From: Acidimicrobiales bacterium
GTDB taxonomy: Bacteria > Actinomycetota > Acidimicrobiia > Acidimicrobiales > RAAP-2
Direction: 5' to 3'
Assembly (NCBI GenBank): GCA_017883075.1
Contig: JADGOI010000012.1
Coordinates: 1 to 36,171, forward strand
Length of the DNA: 36,171 nucleotides
Shown here: positions 26,559 through 35,404 of the stretch, in pieces
Layout of the letters: every line of letters starts with the position of its first letter
Position numbering within the stretch: position 1 is the first letter of the stretch
Notes under the pieces: model-generated
Told to the model about the DNA's origin: nothing
What the model saw: the letters and a program-made list of their open reading frames with translations, nothing else
Database searches by the model: none
Translations under genes and position numbers: made by a program

Positions 26559-27590
26559 TCAGTCGGACCGGTGTGGCCACTCGGTCCCATCCGAACCGGA
26601 GTGGGTCGGGTTCGTTTCGGGAAGGGCCCAGGACCGGCGCCAAGGGGCCACGTCGGGTCCCTGCAGCGGTGGCGTGGTTCCCGTCACTGACCGCTTCCGG
26701 GCCGTCCACCAGTCGGTGATGGTTTCATCGGCCAATGTGGCTACCGCCGACTCGATACGGAGCCCGAAACGACGGGCGTCCTCACCCTCTTCCGGCCACA
26801 ACGGGGTTCCGAAGGTCACCGTCGTACGGGTGCGCCGGATCCCTTTGCTCCCCTTGGGCAATACGTTCCCGGTTCCCTCGAGGTGGACCGGAACCACCGG
26901 GCGGTTGGTCTTCACGCTGAGGTATGCGGCGCCCCCGCGGAACGTCTGACCCCATCCATCGGGCGAGCGACCCCCTTCGGGGAAGATGATCAGGTTCCAG
27001 CCGTCGCCGACGAGATCGGCAGCGAGCTGGGCGGAACGACGGTTGACCTTGTTCCGTTCGATGGGAATGGCGGCGAGGGAGAAGGCGAAGAAGTCGGCCT
27101 TCCAGCGGCGGTCGAAGAAGTAGTCGGCCGCGGCCGCCACCACTGTCCGATGCCGGAAACGCAACGGCAGGCAGCTCATCAACAATGGGGTATCGATGTG
27201 GCTGGTGTGGTTGGCCGCGAAAATCACCGGTGCCCCGACATCGGTCAGGTACTCGTCACCCCGGATCAGGGGAGAGGCGATCACCCGGGCCAGGGGGCGG
27301 GTCACATTGTCGAGGACCATGGCCCGGGCCAGCCGTACCGGATACTTGCGCGACCAGCTGGTGTCATAGTCGACTCCCAGGTCGCGGTCGGGCGCCGGAC
27401 GCGGGACGTTCTCGGGCCAGCTGGGCGCGGCCAACGGAAATCTCCGATTGCCGGCGCGGGAGGCGATGCCGGTGGGGGAGTACCGCTTGAGGGTCGCGAC
27501 CGCCCGGCGCCGGTTGGTGCCGAGCGCGGCGTCGGCCCGAACGGCCCGAGTCTTCAGCAGCGATCGTGAGGACCCGTGTGTGGGTGTCAC
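26559..27590 (-). CDS. Lysophospholipid acyltransferase family protein (PlsC-like)
   Basis: VIFAANHTSHIDTPLL (HX4D), NLIIFPEGGRSPDGWGQTFRGGAAYLSVKTNRPVVPVHLEG. Confidence 0.92.
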   Translation of the reverse strand: MTPTHGSSRSLLKTRAVRADAALGTNRRRAVATLKRYSPTGIASRAGNRRFPLAAPSWPENVPRPAPDRDLGVDYDTSWSRKYPVRLARAMVLDNVTRPLARVIASPLIRGDEYLTDVGAPVIFAANHTSHIDTPLLMSCLPLRFRHRTVVAAAADYFFDRRWKADFFAFSLAAIPIERNKVNRRSAQLAADLVGDGWNLIIFPEGGRSPDGWGQTFRGGAAYLSVKTNRPVVPVHLEGTGNVLPKGSKGIRRTRTTVTFGTPLWPEEGEDARRFGLRIESAVATLADETITDWWTARKRSVTGTTPPLQGPDVAPWRRSWALPETNPTHSGSDGTEWPHRSD

Positions 27591-29176
27591 TGCACGTCCG
27601 ACATGAAGATCGGAGGGGTATGGATGTGGGTGAGGGTCGGCGAGGTCCCCACGATGTCATTGGCCATCTCGAGAGCGTCGGCCATGGTCGAGGCGACCCG
27701 AAAGCCGAGACGGTGGACGGCCGCTGGATCCCCACCCACAATGATCACCGCTCCCAGGTGTTGAAGTGCGTGAGCGCACCAGTACCACATGTAGAAGGGG
27801 TGGACACCGTGATAGGCGTGGCCGGTCCGGTAGAGGTGGATGTACCACGGATCGGTGGCGAATGATTCTTCGAATCCGTTGGCGATCTCGATGGGGTCGG
27901 TTGTCTCGCTCAAGACCTGTTCGAAGAAGTCGATGTAGCTCGGGTGATGGACCGGACTGAACTCCCACGGGGTCGGGTGGCTCATGATCACCACGCCGCC
28001 CTCGCGCACCAACGGTTTGCCCCGGTACATGTTGAAGAAATAGCCGAGACCGAGGCATGCCACCAGAATCGGGTTGAGGATCGAATTCACGTTGTACGGG
28101 CTGATGTAGGGGAGTCCCATCGACAGGATGTCGGTCTGGCCCTCTACGACCACGCCCTGCTGCTTCCAGACGTTGTCGGTGGTGACGGCGTGGACGGCTT
28201 CGACTTCACCGGCCTGAACCGATGTCATCCGGTGGGGCGCCTTCACCGAGTGGAAGACCTGCCGGGCGTACTTTGCCGGGGTGCGGTCCAGAACCTTCGA
28301 TGCACCCAGGTAGGCCAGGCGGTCCTTGACCCCCCATTCCCACTCGCGCTTCTGGAGAAAGTTGAAGGCCGGAGGGAACGCGTCGTTGTTGAGGTTGGTC
28401 TCGATTTGGAACACGTTGACGCCACTGTCGGCGATGAGTTTCCCCATGCGCCAGTTGGCCGAGTGCAACTCTGATTTGTGCTGGTCCATGAATGACCGGC
28501 TCCGTTGCATGGTCTGAGGATTGTGATGGTGGCGGAGGCTCTTGTAGCTGGCCAGACCGGTTGCGACGCTCTTGTGCCCGCCGTCCATCGCCACCAGGTT
28601 GATGTTGACGTAGACCAACAGGTCGCTTTCCGCCGCCCGCTTGTTGATCTCGACATCCTCGCCCTGGTCGGTGAGACCAAGGTGGACCAGGGCATCGGGA
28701 TCTTCGGCGTCGTGCTGGGTGAGGAGGCCGTTCGGGGCGAAGGCATCGTAGATCCGGTCGCCCAGGGCATGGCGGAGCTCGGGCTCGGTCATTCGACGGT
28801 GGAGGGCCAGGGCGACAATCAGTTCGACGTCGTCGACCCCGGCATCGGCGGCCATGTCGAGAACTTGTTCGATGACAAGTTGACGGATGTCCGGTCGTTC
28901 CATCGGAGGGAGGGGCAGCGAGATGTCATCGAAGGCGATCGTCAACTTCATGCCGGGGTGCAGCAGAGCCGGAAGCGGGTCCTTGTCGCCCAACGGGTGA
29001 CGCAACGCATGGCGGATGGCCGCCGACGGGTCGCCCAACGGGTCGAGGGGCTCGGGAGCGTAGATCACCCGACTCCCCTCGGGCAGGCGCTCCATCCTGA
29101 ACCGTTCACCGTGCCAATACAGGGTGGGCGGGGTGGAGCGGTCGACCTCGAGCACAAATCCGGGCCTGGGGCTCAT
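27587..29176 (-). CDS. Lactate racemase (LarA)-like / DUF2088 domain protein
   Basis: KLTIAFDDISLPLPPMERPDIRQLVIEQVLDMAADAGVDDVELIVALALHRRMTEPELRHALGDRIYDAF...MDGGHKSVATGLASYKSLRHHH is DUF2088/LarA-like. Confidence 0.85.
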   Translation of the reverse strand: MSPRPGFVLEVDRSTPPTLYWHGERFRMERLPEGSRVIYAPEPLDPLGDPSAAIRHALRHPLGDKDPLPALLHPGMKLTIAFDDISLPLPPMERPDIRQLVIEQVLDMAADAGVDDVELIVALALHRRMTEPELRHALGDRIYDAFAPNGLLTQHDAEDPDALVHLGLTDQGEDVEINKRAAESDLLVYVNINLVAMDGGHKSVATGLASYKSLRHHHNPQTMQRSRSFMDQHKSELHSANWRMGKLIADSGVNVFQIETNLNNDAFPPAFNFLQKREWEWGVKDRLAYLGASKVLDRTPAKYARQVFHSVKAPHRMTSVQAGEVEAVHAVTTDNVWKQQGVVVEGQTDILSMGLPYISPYNVNSILNPILVACLGLGYFFNMYRGKPLVREGGVVIMSHPTPWEFSPVHHPSYIDFFEQVLSETTDPIEIANGFEESFATDPWYIHLYRTGHAYHGVHPFYMWYWCAHALQHLGAVIIVGGDPAAVHRLGFRVASTMADALEMANDIVGTSPTLTHIHTPPIFMSDVQ

Positions 29177-30411
29177 CGGTTGTGTCCTTTCCGGTTGCGT
29201 AGATCAAAGACCACCTTCACCGCGCCGCGACGACCGGCCGCGCCGGCATGGACGAGAGCCTCTTCGTAGCGGTCGAGTGGATAGGCGGCAGAAACGAGGG
29301 AGCCGAGGCCGGCCTGGGTCACCAGGTCGATGGCGAGCTCAAAGGTGCGTCGAGGTTCGCCGCCCGGGCCGGTCGTCGACTCGGTGCCATAGGCGTAAGC
29401 GCCGACCAGGGTCAGCTCGCGGTGCCACAACGGGGCCAGGTCCACCGACACCTTGGCCGGCATGCCGACGACTACCACCCGCCCTCTGGGTCGGACCATG
29501 GCCAATGCCTGGGACAACGACTCGGACGAGCCCACACAATCGAAGACCACGTCGGCGCCACCGGTGAGCCGGCCGGCCAGCACCAGTGACCCGGCTTGTC
29601 GGCGCACCGCCCGGGCCAGTTGGTCGGGAGGGACGACTGTGTCCGCTCCCATTGCCTCGGCCACCCGTCGTTGATGGGGGTGTTTGGCACCGGCCAGCAC
29701 CGTGCACGAGGTGGCGGGTCGTATCAGATGATGCAGAGCGGCGATGGTGGTGAGCCCGAGCGTCCCCGCACCGATGACGGCCACGGAGTCACCGGGTTGG
29801 ATGTCACCGGACAGGGCGGCGTGCACCGCGCAGGCGGTCGGCTCGACGATGACCGCGTCCTCGTCGGAGAACCCGTCGGGGACGGCGTGGAGTTGGGAGC
29901 GATGGGCGACCAGGCCGGCCGCAGACCATCCGCCTCCGGTGTCGGCGCAGAAACCCGTCTGCAATCCCGGTGAGATCACTCCAAGGGCGAGGTTCCCGCA
30001 AAGCCCGTAGTGCCCCGACCCGCATTGAGGGCAAGGCGGCACGATGTGGCGGGGAGCACAGCCGAGGACGGGTTCGATGATGGCCCGTGTCCCGGGGGCC
30101 ATCACTGTTCCCGAATAGTCCACGCCTCCGCCGTCGAGGACCCCCACCACCTCGTGGCCGGGGACGAAGGGGAAGCTCACGATGTCCTCGAAGTACCGGG
30201 AGCTCCGGCCGTCGAGGGTGGCGAGATCAGACCCGCAGATACCCGAGAGCAGTGGCCGGAGGTGGAACCAGTCGGAGTCCGGGGCTTCGGGGGGCAATGC
30301 GTCCAACAGTTGAAGCGGCCCGATTCCCGCGCCCCGACCCGATCCGAAGACGGAGGCGACCCGGGAGGCGGCGAAGCGGGGAAGATTGCGCTCGAATACC
30401 AGAGCCTTCAT
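29173..30411 (-). CDS. Zinc-dependent alcohol dehydrogenase (MDR superfamily)
   Basis: LLSGICGSDLATLDGR, FVPGHEVVGVL, CPQCGSGHYGLCGN, VAVIGAGTLGLTTIAALHH, ADVVFDCVGSSESLSQALAMVRPRGRVVVVG. Start trimmed from 30564 to ATG 30411. Confidence 0.93.
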   Translation of the reverse strand: MKALVFERNLPRFAASRVASVFGSGRGAGIGPLQLLDALPPEAPDSDWFHLRPLLSGICGSDLATLDGRSSRYFEDIVSFPFVPGHEVVGVLDGGGVDYSGTVMAPGTRAIIEPVLGCAPRHIVPPCPQCGSGHYGLCGNLALGVISPGLQTGFCADTGGGWSAAGLVAHRSQLHAVPDGFSDEDAVIVEPTACAVHAALSGDIQPGDSVAVIGAGTLGLTTIAALHHLIRPATSCTVLAGAKHPHQRRVAEAMGADTVVPPDQLARAVRRQAGSLVLAGRLTGGADVVFDCVGSSESLSQALAMVRPRGRVVVVGMPAKVSVDLAPLWHRELTLVGAYAYGTESTTGPGGEPRRTFELAIDLVTQAGLGSLVSAAYPLDRYEEALVHAGAAGRRGAVKVVFDLRNRKGHNR

Positions 30412-32858
30412 CGGGCATCCTTGGCGGCCAGTCGGCGCACGGCTCCGGCCAGGGCGGCTGAGCTGGTACGACCCCGTTTGGCGGCGTCGCGGGTGTCGAG
30501 GGGTCCGATGGGAAGCATGGGTTGGGCGCCGCCGTCGGCCTTGTCCCAATGCTCGACGTGCCAACCACGCCGACGGGCGATGGCGGCGAGTTTGGTCTCG
30601 GGGTTGACCGCCACCGGGAAGCCCACCGCCTCGAGCATGGGGAGATCGCTGGCCGAATCGGCATACGCCATCGACTCGGACAGCTCGAGACCCTCGGCTT
30701 CGGCATAGTCGGCCAGCACCAGGGCCCGGGCTTCACCGATCGGGGGGAGCTCGGCCAGGCGCCCGGTGTACCGGCCGTCCTTTTGGCTCAGGCGGGCGCA
30801 CACGATTTCATCGAAGAGCGGACGGAGAGGCTCCACCACGAAATCAAGGGCCCCGGTGATGAGGATGGTGCGATGTCCGAGGGCCCGGTGCTTTCGCACC
30901 CGGGCGATGGCCGCCGGAAACGACTTGGCCAATAGCTGATGATGGAAGAGCTCCCAACCATCGTCGTGGAGCTGGTCCACCGGGGCGTCTTCGTAGCGTC
31001 GATAGAACGACCGGAGGAAGTCTCCCCGATCGCGTCGGTCGAGGGCGAGCAGCGACGGAGCTTTGCGAACCAGTCCGGCGATGAACGCCGCCCGTTCGCC
31101 GGCCCGAAGATGGCGCGAGGCCAGCCACGCGTAGGAGTCGACCACGTTGGAAGCGATGAGGGTGTTCTCGAGGTCGAAGGCGGCCAGGTGACGGTCGGGG
31201 GAGAGGATGGCCTTGCGGGCCCGATCGGCCCGGGAGGGTTGTATCGATCTGCCTGGGGTGGTCCTGACCCGGGCGTGTTCGACGATCGACGGGAGGTGAA
31301 TCTCGCGGACATAGTGGTCCCAGTCCACCGCGGCCGGGTCGAGACAGAGCATCTGGCGGTCGTCCTCGTCCATGCGGTCCCAGAGCGCCAGCAGGCGGTC
31401 GACCCGGTAGCGGGCCTCGGTCTCGGTGTAGGCGCCATACAGCTCGACGTAGCCGAGGGCCCGATCGGCCAACAGGTGTTTCTCTTCGAGGGCGGCCATC
31501 CACGCCGCCTGGCGGCCGCGGATGGGCAACGACCCGACCACCTTTTCGGCCATGTCCATCGCCTTGCTGGCCCGGGTCAGCTGATGTTGGACCCGGCCCC
31601 GACCCGGAAACGACCACTCGGGTACCACGATGGGTTGGCCGTCGGTGTCGTAGAGGGGATGTTCGGTGAACCACTCCCGGATGAGCTCGACCAGACGGCC
31701 GTAGTGGAACGGATTTCGGACCCCGGAAGCCACGTGGTAAACGCTCGGCCCTTCGTAGGGCCGTCCCTCGGCGGCGTGGAGGAGACTCTCTCCGCTGACG
31801 GCGATGATGGTGGCCACCACCAAGTCCACCGGAATGACGTCGGTCACTCCCTCGGGAACGCCGGGGAATTCCTTCAGCAGGCCGCGGGCGTAGGAGACGA
31901 TGATCGGCTCTGCCATCCGGAACCCTCGGATCCACCCTGGGCGGGGCTCGGCCAACGCCGACTCGATGATGGACGGACGGACGATGGTGATGGGAATGAG
32001 GTCCCCGTACTGGGAGATGAGGGCTCGCTCACCGAGGGCCTTCGTATAGGGATAGGCGTCGGGCCAACCCAGTGATTGGGCCCGGACCTTCCCGATCTCG
32101 ACCAGCTGCTTCTTGACCCAGTCCTCGCGAAGTCGCTCGGCGCGCTCGGCCAACAGATGGAGCCCGGCCCCACCCAATTCGCTGCGGGCCGCCTTCGAGA
32201 ATGCGCGTAGTCGCTCGGGCCGGCGGGATTCGGCCTCGCTGTCGCCACGTTGGCGCCGGGCCGCGTCCACCTCACTCTTCCACGCCACGTCGAGGCTGAA
32301 CCGGTTGCCCTCGAGCAGTTCTTCTTTGGCCTCTCCCTGGTGGGTTCCGGCCACGTAGGCGGTGGAGACCGGGATGAAATGGACGGGCCCCACCCGACCT
32401 TCCGCCGCGGCCGCGTCCCGGGCAGCCACCATGGCCTCGGCCACCCTCGAGGGCCCGAGCAAGTTGACCTCGACCGCGGCATCGAGGGGGGAGTCGAAAC
32501 TGACCGACGCCGCCGAATGGATCACGATGTCGCACCGCGACAACTGTCGTCGTCCCTCTTCGTCGAGGCCCAGCCCGTCGGTACCGACGTCGCCGGCCAC
32601 GGCCGTCATTCGGCTGGCCACCTGGGTCTCGAACTGATCGCCACGCTCGTGGCGGAGCCGATCGAAACAATCGTTCTTCAGGATCTCCTTGGTGGCCCGC
32701 TGCATCGGTGTCGAACGGCGGGTCGGCCGGATGAGGAGTACGACCTCGCAATCGGGAACACTGCGCAACAATCTCTCCACCAGGGCCGTTCCCAGAAACC
32801 CGGTGGCTCCGGTGATAAAGAATCGTTTGCCGCCGAGGGCGCCACGAACACGGGTCAC
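30408..32858 (-). CDS. Fatty acyl-CoA reductase (NAD_binding_4/Male-sterility SDR) - HAD-IB hydrolase fusion
   Basis: N-term KRFFITGATGFLGTALVERLLRS, HSAASVSFD, DAYPYTKALGE (YxxxK), IVRPSIIESAL; C-term HAD LAAFDLENTLIASN, ILITGALDFVVEPL, YADSASDLPMLEAVG. Confidence 0.92.
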   Translation of the reverse strand: MTRVRGALGGKRFFITGATGFLGTALVERLLRSVPDCEVVLLIRPTRRSTPMQRATKEILKNDCFDRLRHERGDQFETQVASRMTAVAGDVGTDGLGLDEEGRRQLSRCDIVIHSAASVSFDSPLDAAVEVNLLGPSRVAEAMVAARDAAAAEGRVGPVHFIPVSTAYVAGTHQGEAKEELLEGNRFSLDVAWKSEVDAARRQRGDSEAESRRPERLRAFSKAARSELGGAGLHLLAERAERLREDWVKKQLVEIGKVRAQSLGWPDAYPYTKALGERALISQYGDLIPITIVRPSIIESALAEPRPGWIRGFRMAEPIIVSYARGLLKEFPGVPEGVTDVIPVDLVVATIIAVSGESLLHAAEGRPYEGPSVYHVASGVRNPFHYGRLVELIREWFTEHPLYDTDGQPIVVPEWSFPGRGRVQHQLTRASKAMDMAEKVVGSLPIRGRQAAWMAALEEKHLLADRALGYVELYGAYTETEARYRVDRLLALWDRMDEDDRQMLCLDPAAVDWDHYVREIHLPSIVEHARVRTTPGRSIQPSRADRARKAILSPDRHLAAFDLENTLIASNVVDSYAWLASRHLRAGERAAFIAGLVRKAPSLLALDRRDRGDFLRSFYRRYEDAPVDQLHDDGWELFHHQLLAKSFPAAIARVRKHRALGHRTILITGALDFVVEPLRPLFDEIVCARLSQKDGRYTGRLAELPPIGEARALVLADYAEAEGLELSESMAYADSASDLPMLEAVGFPVAVNPETKLAAIARRRGWHVEHWDKADGGAQPMLPIGPLDTRDAAKRGRTSSAALAGAVRRLAAKDAR

Positions 32859-32868
32859 CAGATCTGTC

Positions 32869-32880
32869 TACCATATGGTA
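32869..32880. promoter_or_regulatory. Perfect 12-bp palindrome TACCATATGGTA between the FAR-HAD and TetR genes (operator candidate)
   Basis: TACCATATGGTA in the 23-bp gap between divergent GTG starts; a second 8-bp palindrome, CAGATCTG, lies at 32859-32866. Confidence 0.7.
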
Positions 32881-32881
32881 A

Positions 32882-33565
32882 GTGACCAAGTCGAGCGCCC
32901 CATCAGAGAGTGCAGCAGGCCGGGACAGGGGTCGGCCCCGACCCATGCCGACCAGTAACGGGGTGGCCGACGAGACGAGCACCCCGGCCCGCATCCTCGA
33001 CGCTGCTCTCGTCTCGTTCGCCACCCGTGGATATGAGGCCACCTCGCTCGACGCAGTGGCGGCGGGTTTGGAAGTGCGCAAACAGACGATCCTCTACTGG
33101 TTTCCATCGAAGGAAGTTCTCCTCGATGCGGTGATCGACCGGAGCGCCATCGAATTGTCCGAGGCATTGGAAGGATCTCTGGCCACCGCCGGCACCGGAT
33201 GGGTTCAGGTCGAGGCCGTGGTGCGCTCGGTGTTCAGGTTGGCGGCCCGACAGCCTGAGCTGTTGGGGCTGGTCCGGGAGATGGGGCGACTGGGCCCGCC
33301 GGCGGCGACCCGGTTCGTGGCTGCACTGGAGCCTCTGGTCAGACGCGCCTCGGAGTTTCTGGGGGCCGAGATGGATTCGGGTCACATGAGACGTCACGAG
33401 CCCCGTCTTCTGCTCTTGGCCATCTACTCCACCGTCATCGGGATGCTCACCGAGGTCGAGTTGCTTCGCGCCCTCGGTGAAGAGCCGACAGCCCGGTCAT
33501 TGGTCCGTCGGCGGGCGGAGATCCTCGACCTGTTGCGGTCGGCGTTGGTCACCAACCCAACGTAA
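32882..33565 (+). CDS. TetR/AcrR family transcriptional regulator
   Basis: TPARILDAALVSFATRGYEATSLDAVAAGLEVRKQTILYWFPSKEVLLDAVIDRS is a TetR HTH. Alternative starts: ATG 32945 or GTG 32963. Confidence 0.92.
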   Translation: MTKSSAPSESAAGRDRGRPRPMPTSNGVADETSTPARILDAALVSFATRGYEATSLDAVAAGLEVRKQTILYWFPSKEVLLDAVIDRSAIELSEALEGSLATAGTGWVQVEAVVRSVFRLAARQPELLGLVREMGRLGPPAATRFVAALEPLVRRASEFLGAEMDSGHMRRHEPRLLLLAIYSTVIGMLTEVELLRALGEEPTARSLVRRRAEILDLLRSALVTNPT

Positions 33566-33594
33566 GCGGTTTCTGATTCCTGTCGGGGCCCGAC

Positions 33595-34368
33595 TCAGTC
33601 GGAAGCGGCGGCTTTGCGTGCGCGCCGCGACGGCTTGGGTGGAGGAGGGAGCGGGCGTTTGGGGGTGTATCGCTTGTTGCCGGCCGGTGCGGGCGGCCCT
33701 TTTGACCGGGGTCCCCCGCGGGCAGTCGCGGTAGACGGACGGGGTGAGCCAGCCGGGCGCGATCCAGATGAGGATCGAGTCCTCGGAGCGGCTCTGGCCT
33801 CCCGGATCTTGCCCGCCGTCTCACGTTGGATCTTGTAGGAGCGGTACAACAGCCAAACGGCCAGGGCGAAGAACGGCAAACCCAAGAACAGAAACGATCC
33901 TCCGAATGCCGCGCCCGTGAACAACGCCACGAATCCGGCTGGGGCCCGGCGGCCCAAGATGGTGGCGGCGATCAACAACCCGGCGGCAACGAGCCCCACG
34001 ATCAGCGTCGTCTGCGGGGTGATCTGTCCCTTGGCCAATCGAAAGTTGTGGTTTTGGGTCTCGGCCAGGTAGATGATGACGCCGAAGAGGGCCGCTCCAC
34101 CGGCGGCGGCGAACGAGAAGCGCTTCTCCCGCTCGTCCAAGCGGTCGATGGCCCACTTGGTCGAGAAGCTGGATTGACCCGGTTCGATATTGGCGGACTG
34201 GACGCTGGCCCGAACCCGGTCGAGTCGCTTCGCCTTGCCGGTGGGTGCCTCTGCCGGGTCGGTCCCGTCCTCGTCTCCGATGGCGTTCTCGAACTCCTCG
34301 TGGAGAGACTCGTCATCTTCCACTTCGTCAGCCATGGAGTCGTCGAGGTCGCGATCCTTCGGGCTCAT
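33595..34368 (-). CDS. Multi-TM hypothetical membrane protein with acidic N-terminus and basic/Pro-rich C-tail
   Basis: FSFAAAGGAALFGVIIYLAE, TTLIVGLVAAGLLIAATILG, AGFVALFTGAAFGGSFLFLGLPFFALAVWLLY; tail NKRYTPKRPLPPPPKPSRRARKAAASD. Confidence 0.75.
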   Translation of the reverse strand: MSPKDRDLDDSMADEVEDDESLHEEFENAIGDEDGTDPAEAPTGKAKRLDRVRASVQSANIEPGQSSFSTKWAIDRLDEREKRFSFAAAGGAALFGVIIYLAETQNHNFRLAKGQITPQTTLIVGLVAAGLLIAATILGRRAPAGFVALFTGAAFGGSFLFLGLPFFALAVWLLYRSYKIQRETAGKIREARAAPRTRSSSGSRPAGSPRPSTATARGGPRSKGPPAPAGNKRYTPKRPLPPPPKPSRRARKAAASD

Positions 34369-34415
34369 CGGACACAGGATACCGGGTTGCCCGGATAGGT
34401 CCTGACCGGCTCAGA

Positions 34416-35297
34416 TCAGCTTGGGACCACCACCAGCCGTAATCCGAGATTCTTCTCGGGCTCGATCACGATGGGGCAGCTGCCGTGAGCCGAGCCCCCC
34501 AGGCCGGGAAGGCCGGGTGGGGCCGGATCAGCACCGACCAAGGTGTCGGGCTCCTCGGCAGTCAGCAGCAGGTGGTGGACCCGGCCGGTTCGGTCGCCCA
34601 GCCACGCGGAGAGCTCCTTGGACTCGGGCCCGTCAGTGGGGGCGACCAGTCGTACGCCCAGAGGTCCGTCCCAGCGGAGATCTATCCACTGTTCACCGGG
34701 ACCGGTGCCGCGATCTACGACGTGGCCCCCGAGCAGTCCGCTGAACAGATCGACCCCGGTAGAGAGATCGGCCACCGCATGGGTGACTCGCAGAAGCGAT
34801 GCCGGTGCCACGGGACCGTCGCCGTTCTTTTTCTGGCGCCGCTCGGTCGGATAGCCCTCGGGTGGGGAACTGGCCCAGTCGACGAGGGCTTGAGCCAACT
34901 GCACCACGACCCCGGTTGCCTGCTTGGGATGGATGAATGCCTCCTTCCACCCGGGATCGCGGAGATCCACCCCAATCGGATCGAATCCGGCATCACGCAC
35001 CGCGTCGAGGGCCGCCAGAAGATCGGGGACTTTGAAGGTGAGGTGATGAGGGCCGGGCCCGTTCCGCTCGAGGAAGCGGGCCAGAAAGTCGTTGGTGGTG
35101 GTGTCGTGGGGCATCAACAGCTCAATCCGTGCCCCGTTGGCAAAATGCAGTTGTGCGGGTGAGAACCCGGTACCTTCCCCTCCGGACTTCCATTCGGCGC
35201 CAAGGTCAGGCGCGTAGCGTGCCCACGCGTCCTTCCACGCCGGAACGGCGTGCGCTACGTGATCGAGCACTATCTGCTTCAGCGACGGTGGAGTCAT
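34416..35297 (-). CDS. VOC/glyoxalase-like domain protein (two VOC halves)
   Basis: IVLDHVAHAVPAWKDAWARYAPDLGAEWKSGGEGTGFSPAQLHFANGARIELLMPHDTTTNDFLARFLERNGPGPHHLTFKVPDLLAALDAVRDAGFDPIG...VTHAVADLSTGVDLFSGLLGG. Confidence 0.85.
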   Translation of the reverse strand: MTPPSLKQIVLDHVAHAVPAWKDAWARYAPDLGAEWKSGGEGTGFSPAQLHFANGARIELLMPHDTTTNDFLARFLERNGPGPHHLTFKVPDLLAALDAVRDAGFDPIGVDLRDPGWKEAFIHPKQATGVVVQLAQALVDWASSPPEGYPTERRQKKNGDGPVAPASLLRVTHAVADLSTGVDLFSGLLGGHVVDRGTGPGEQWIDLRWDGPLGVRLVAPTDGPESKELSAWLGDRTGRVHHLLLTAEEPDTLVGADPAPPGLPGLGGSAHGSCPIVIEPEKNLGLRLVVVPS

Positions 35298-35404
35298 GGG
35301 CAAACACTGCTTCGGGACACACTGAATTGTCGAACCGGCAGGTGAGGTTGGCGGGTACCCACCGACTCGGTTGTCGTCCGGGCACCGCGGAGGTACCGTC
35401 GTTC

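Noticed and set aside
30844-32075. Large overlapping ORFs (30844-31935 - and 30939-32075 +) in the FAR-HAD gene
   Set aside because: Alternative frames of an 816-aa ORF with intact SDR and HAD motifs.
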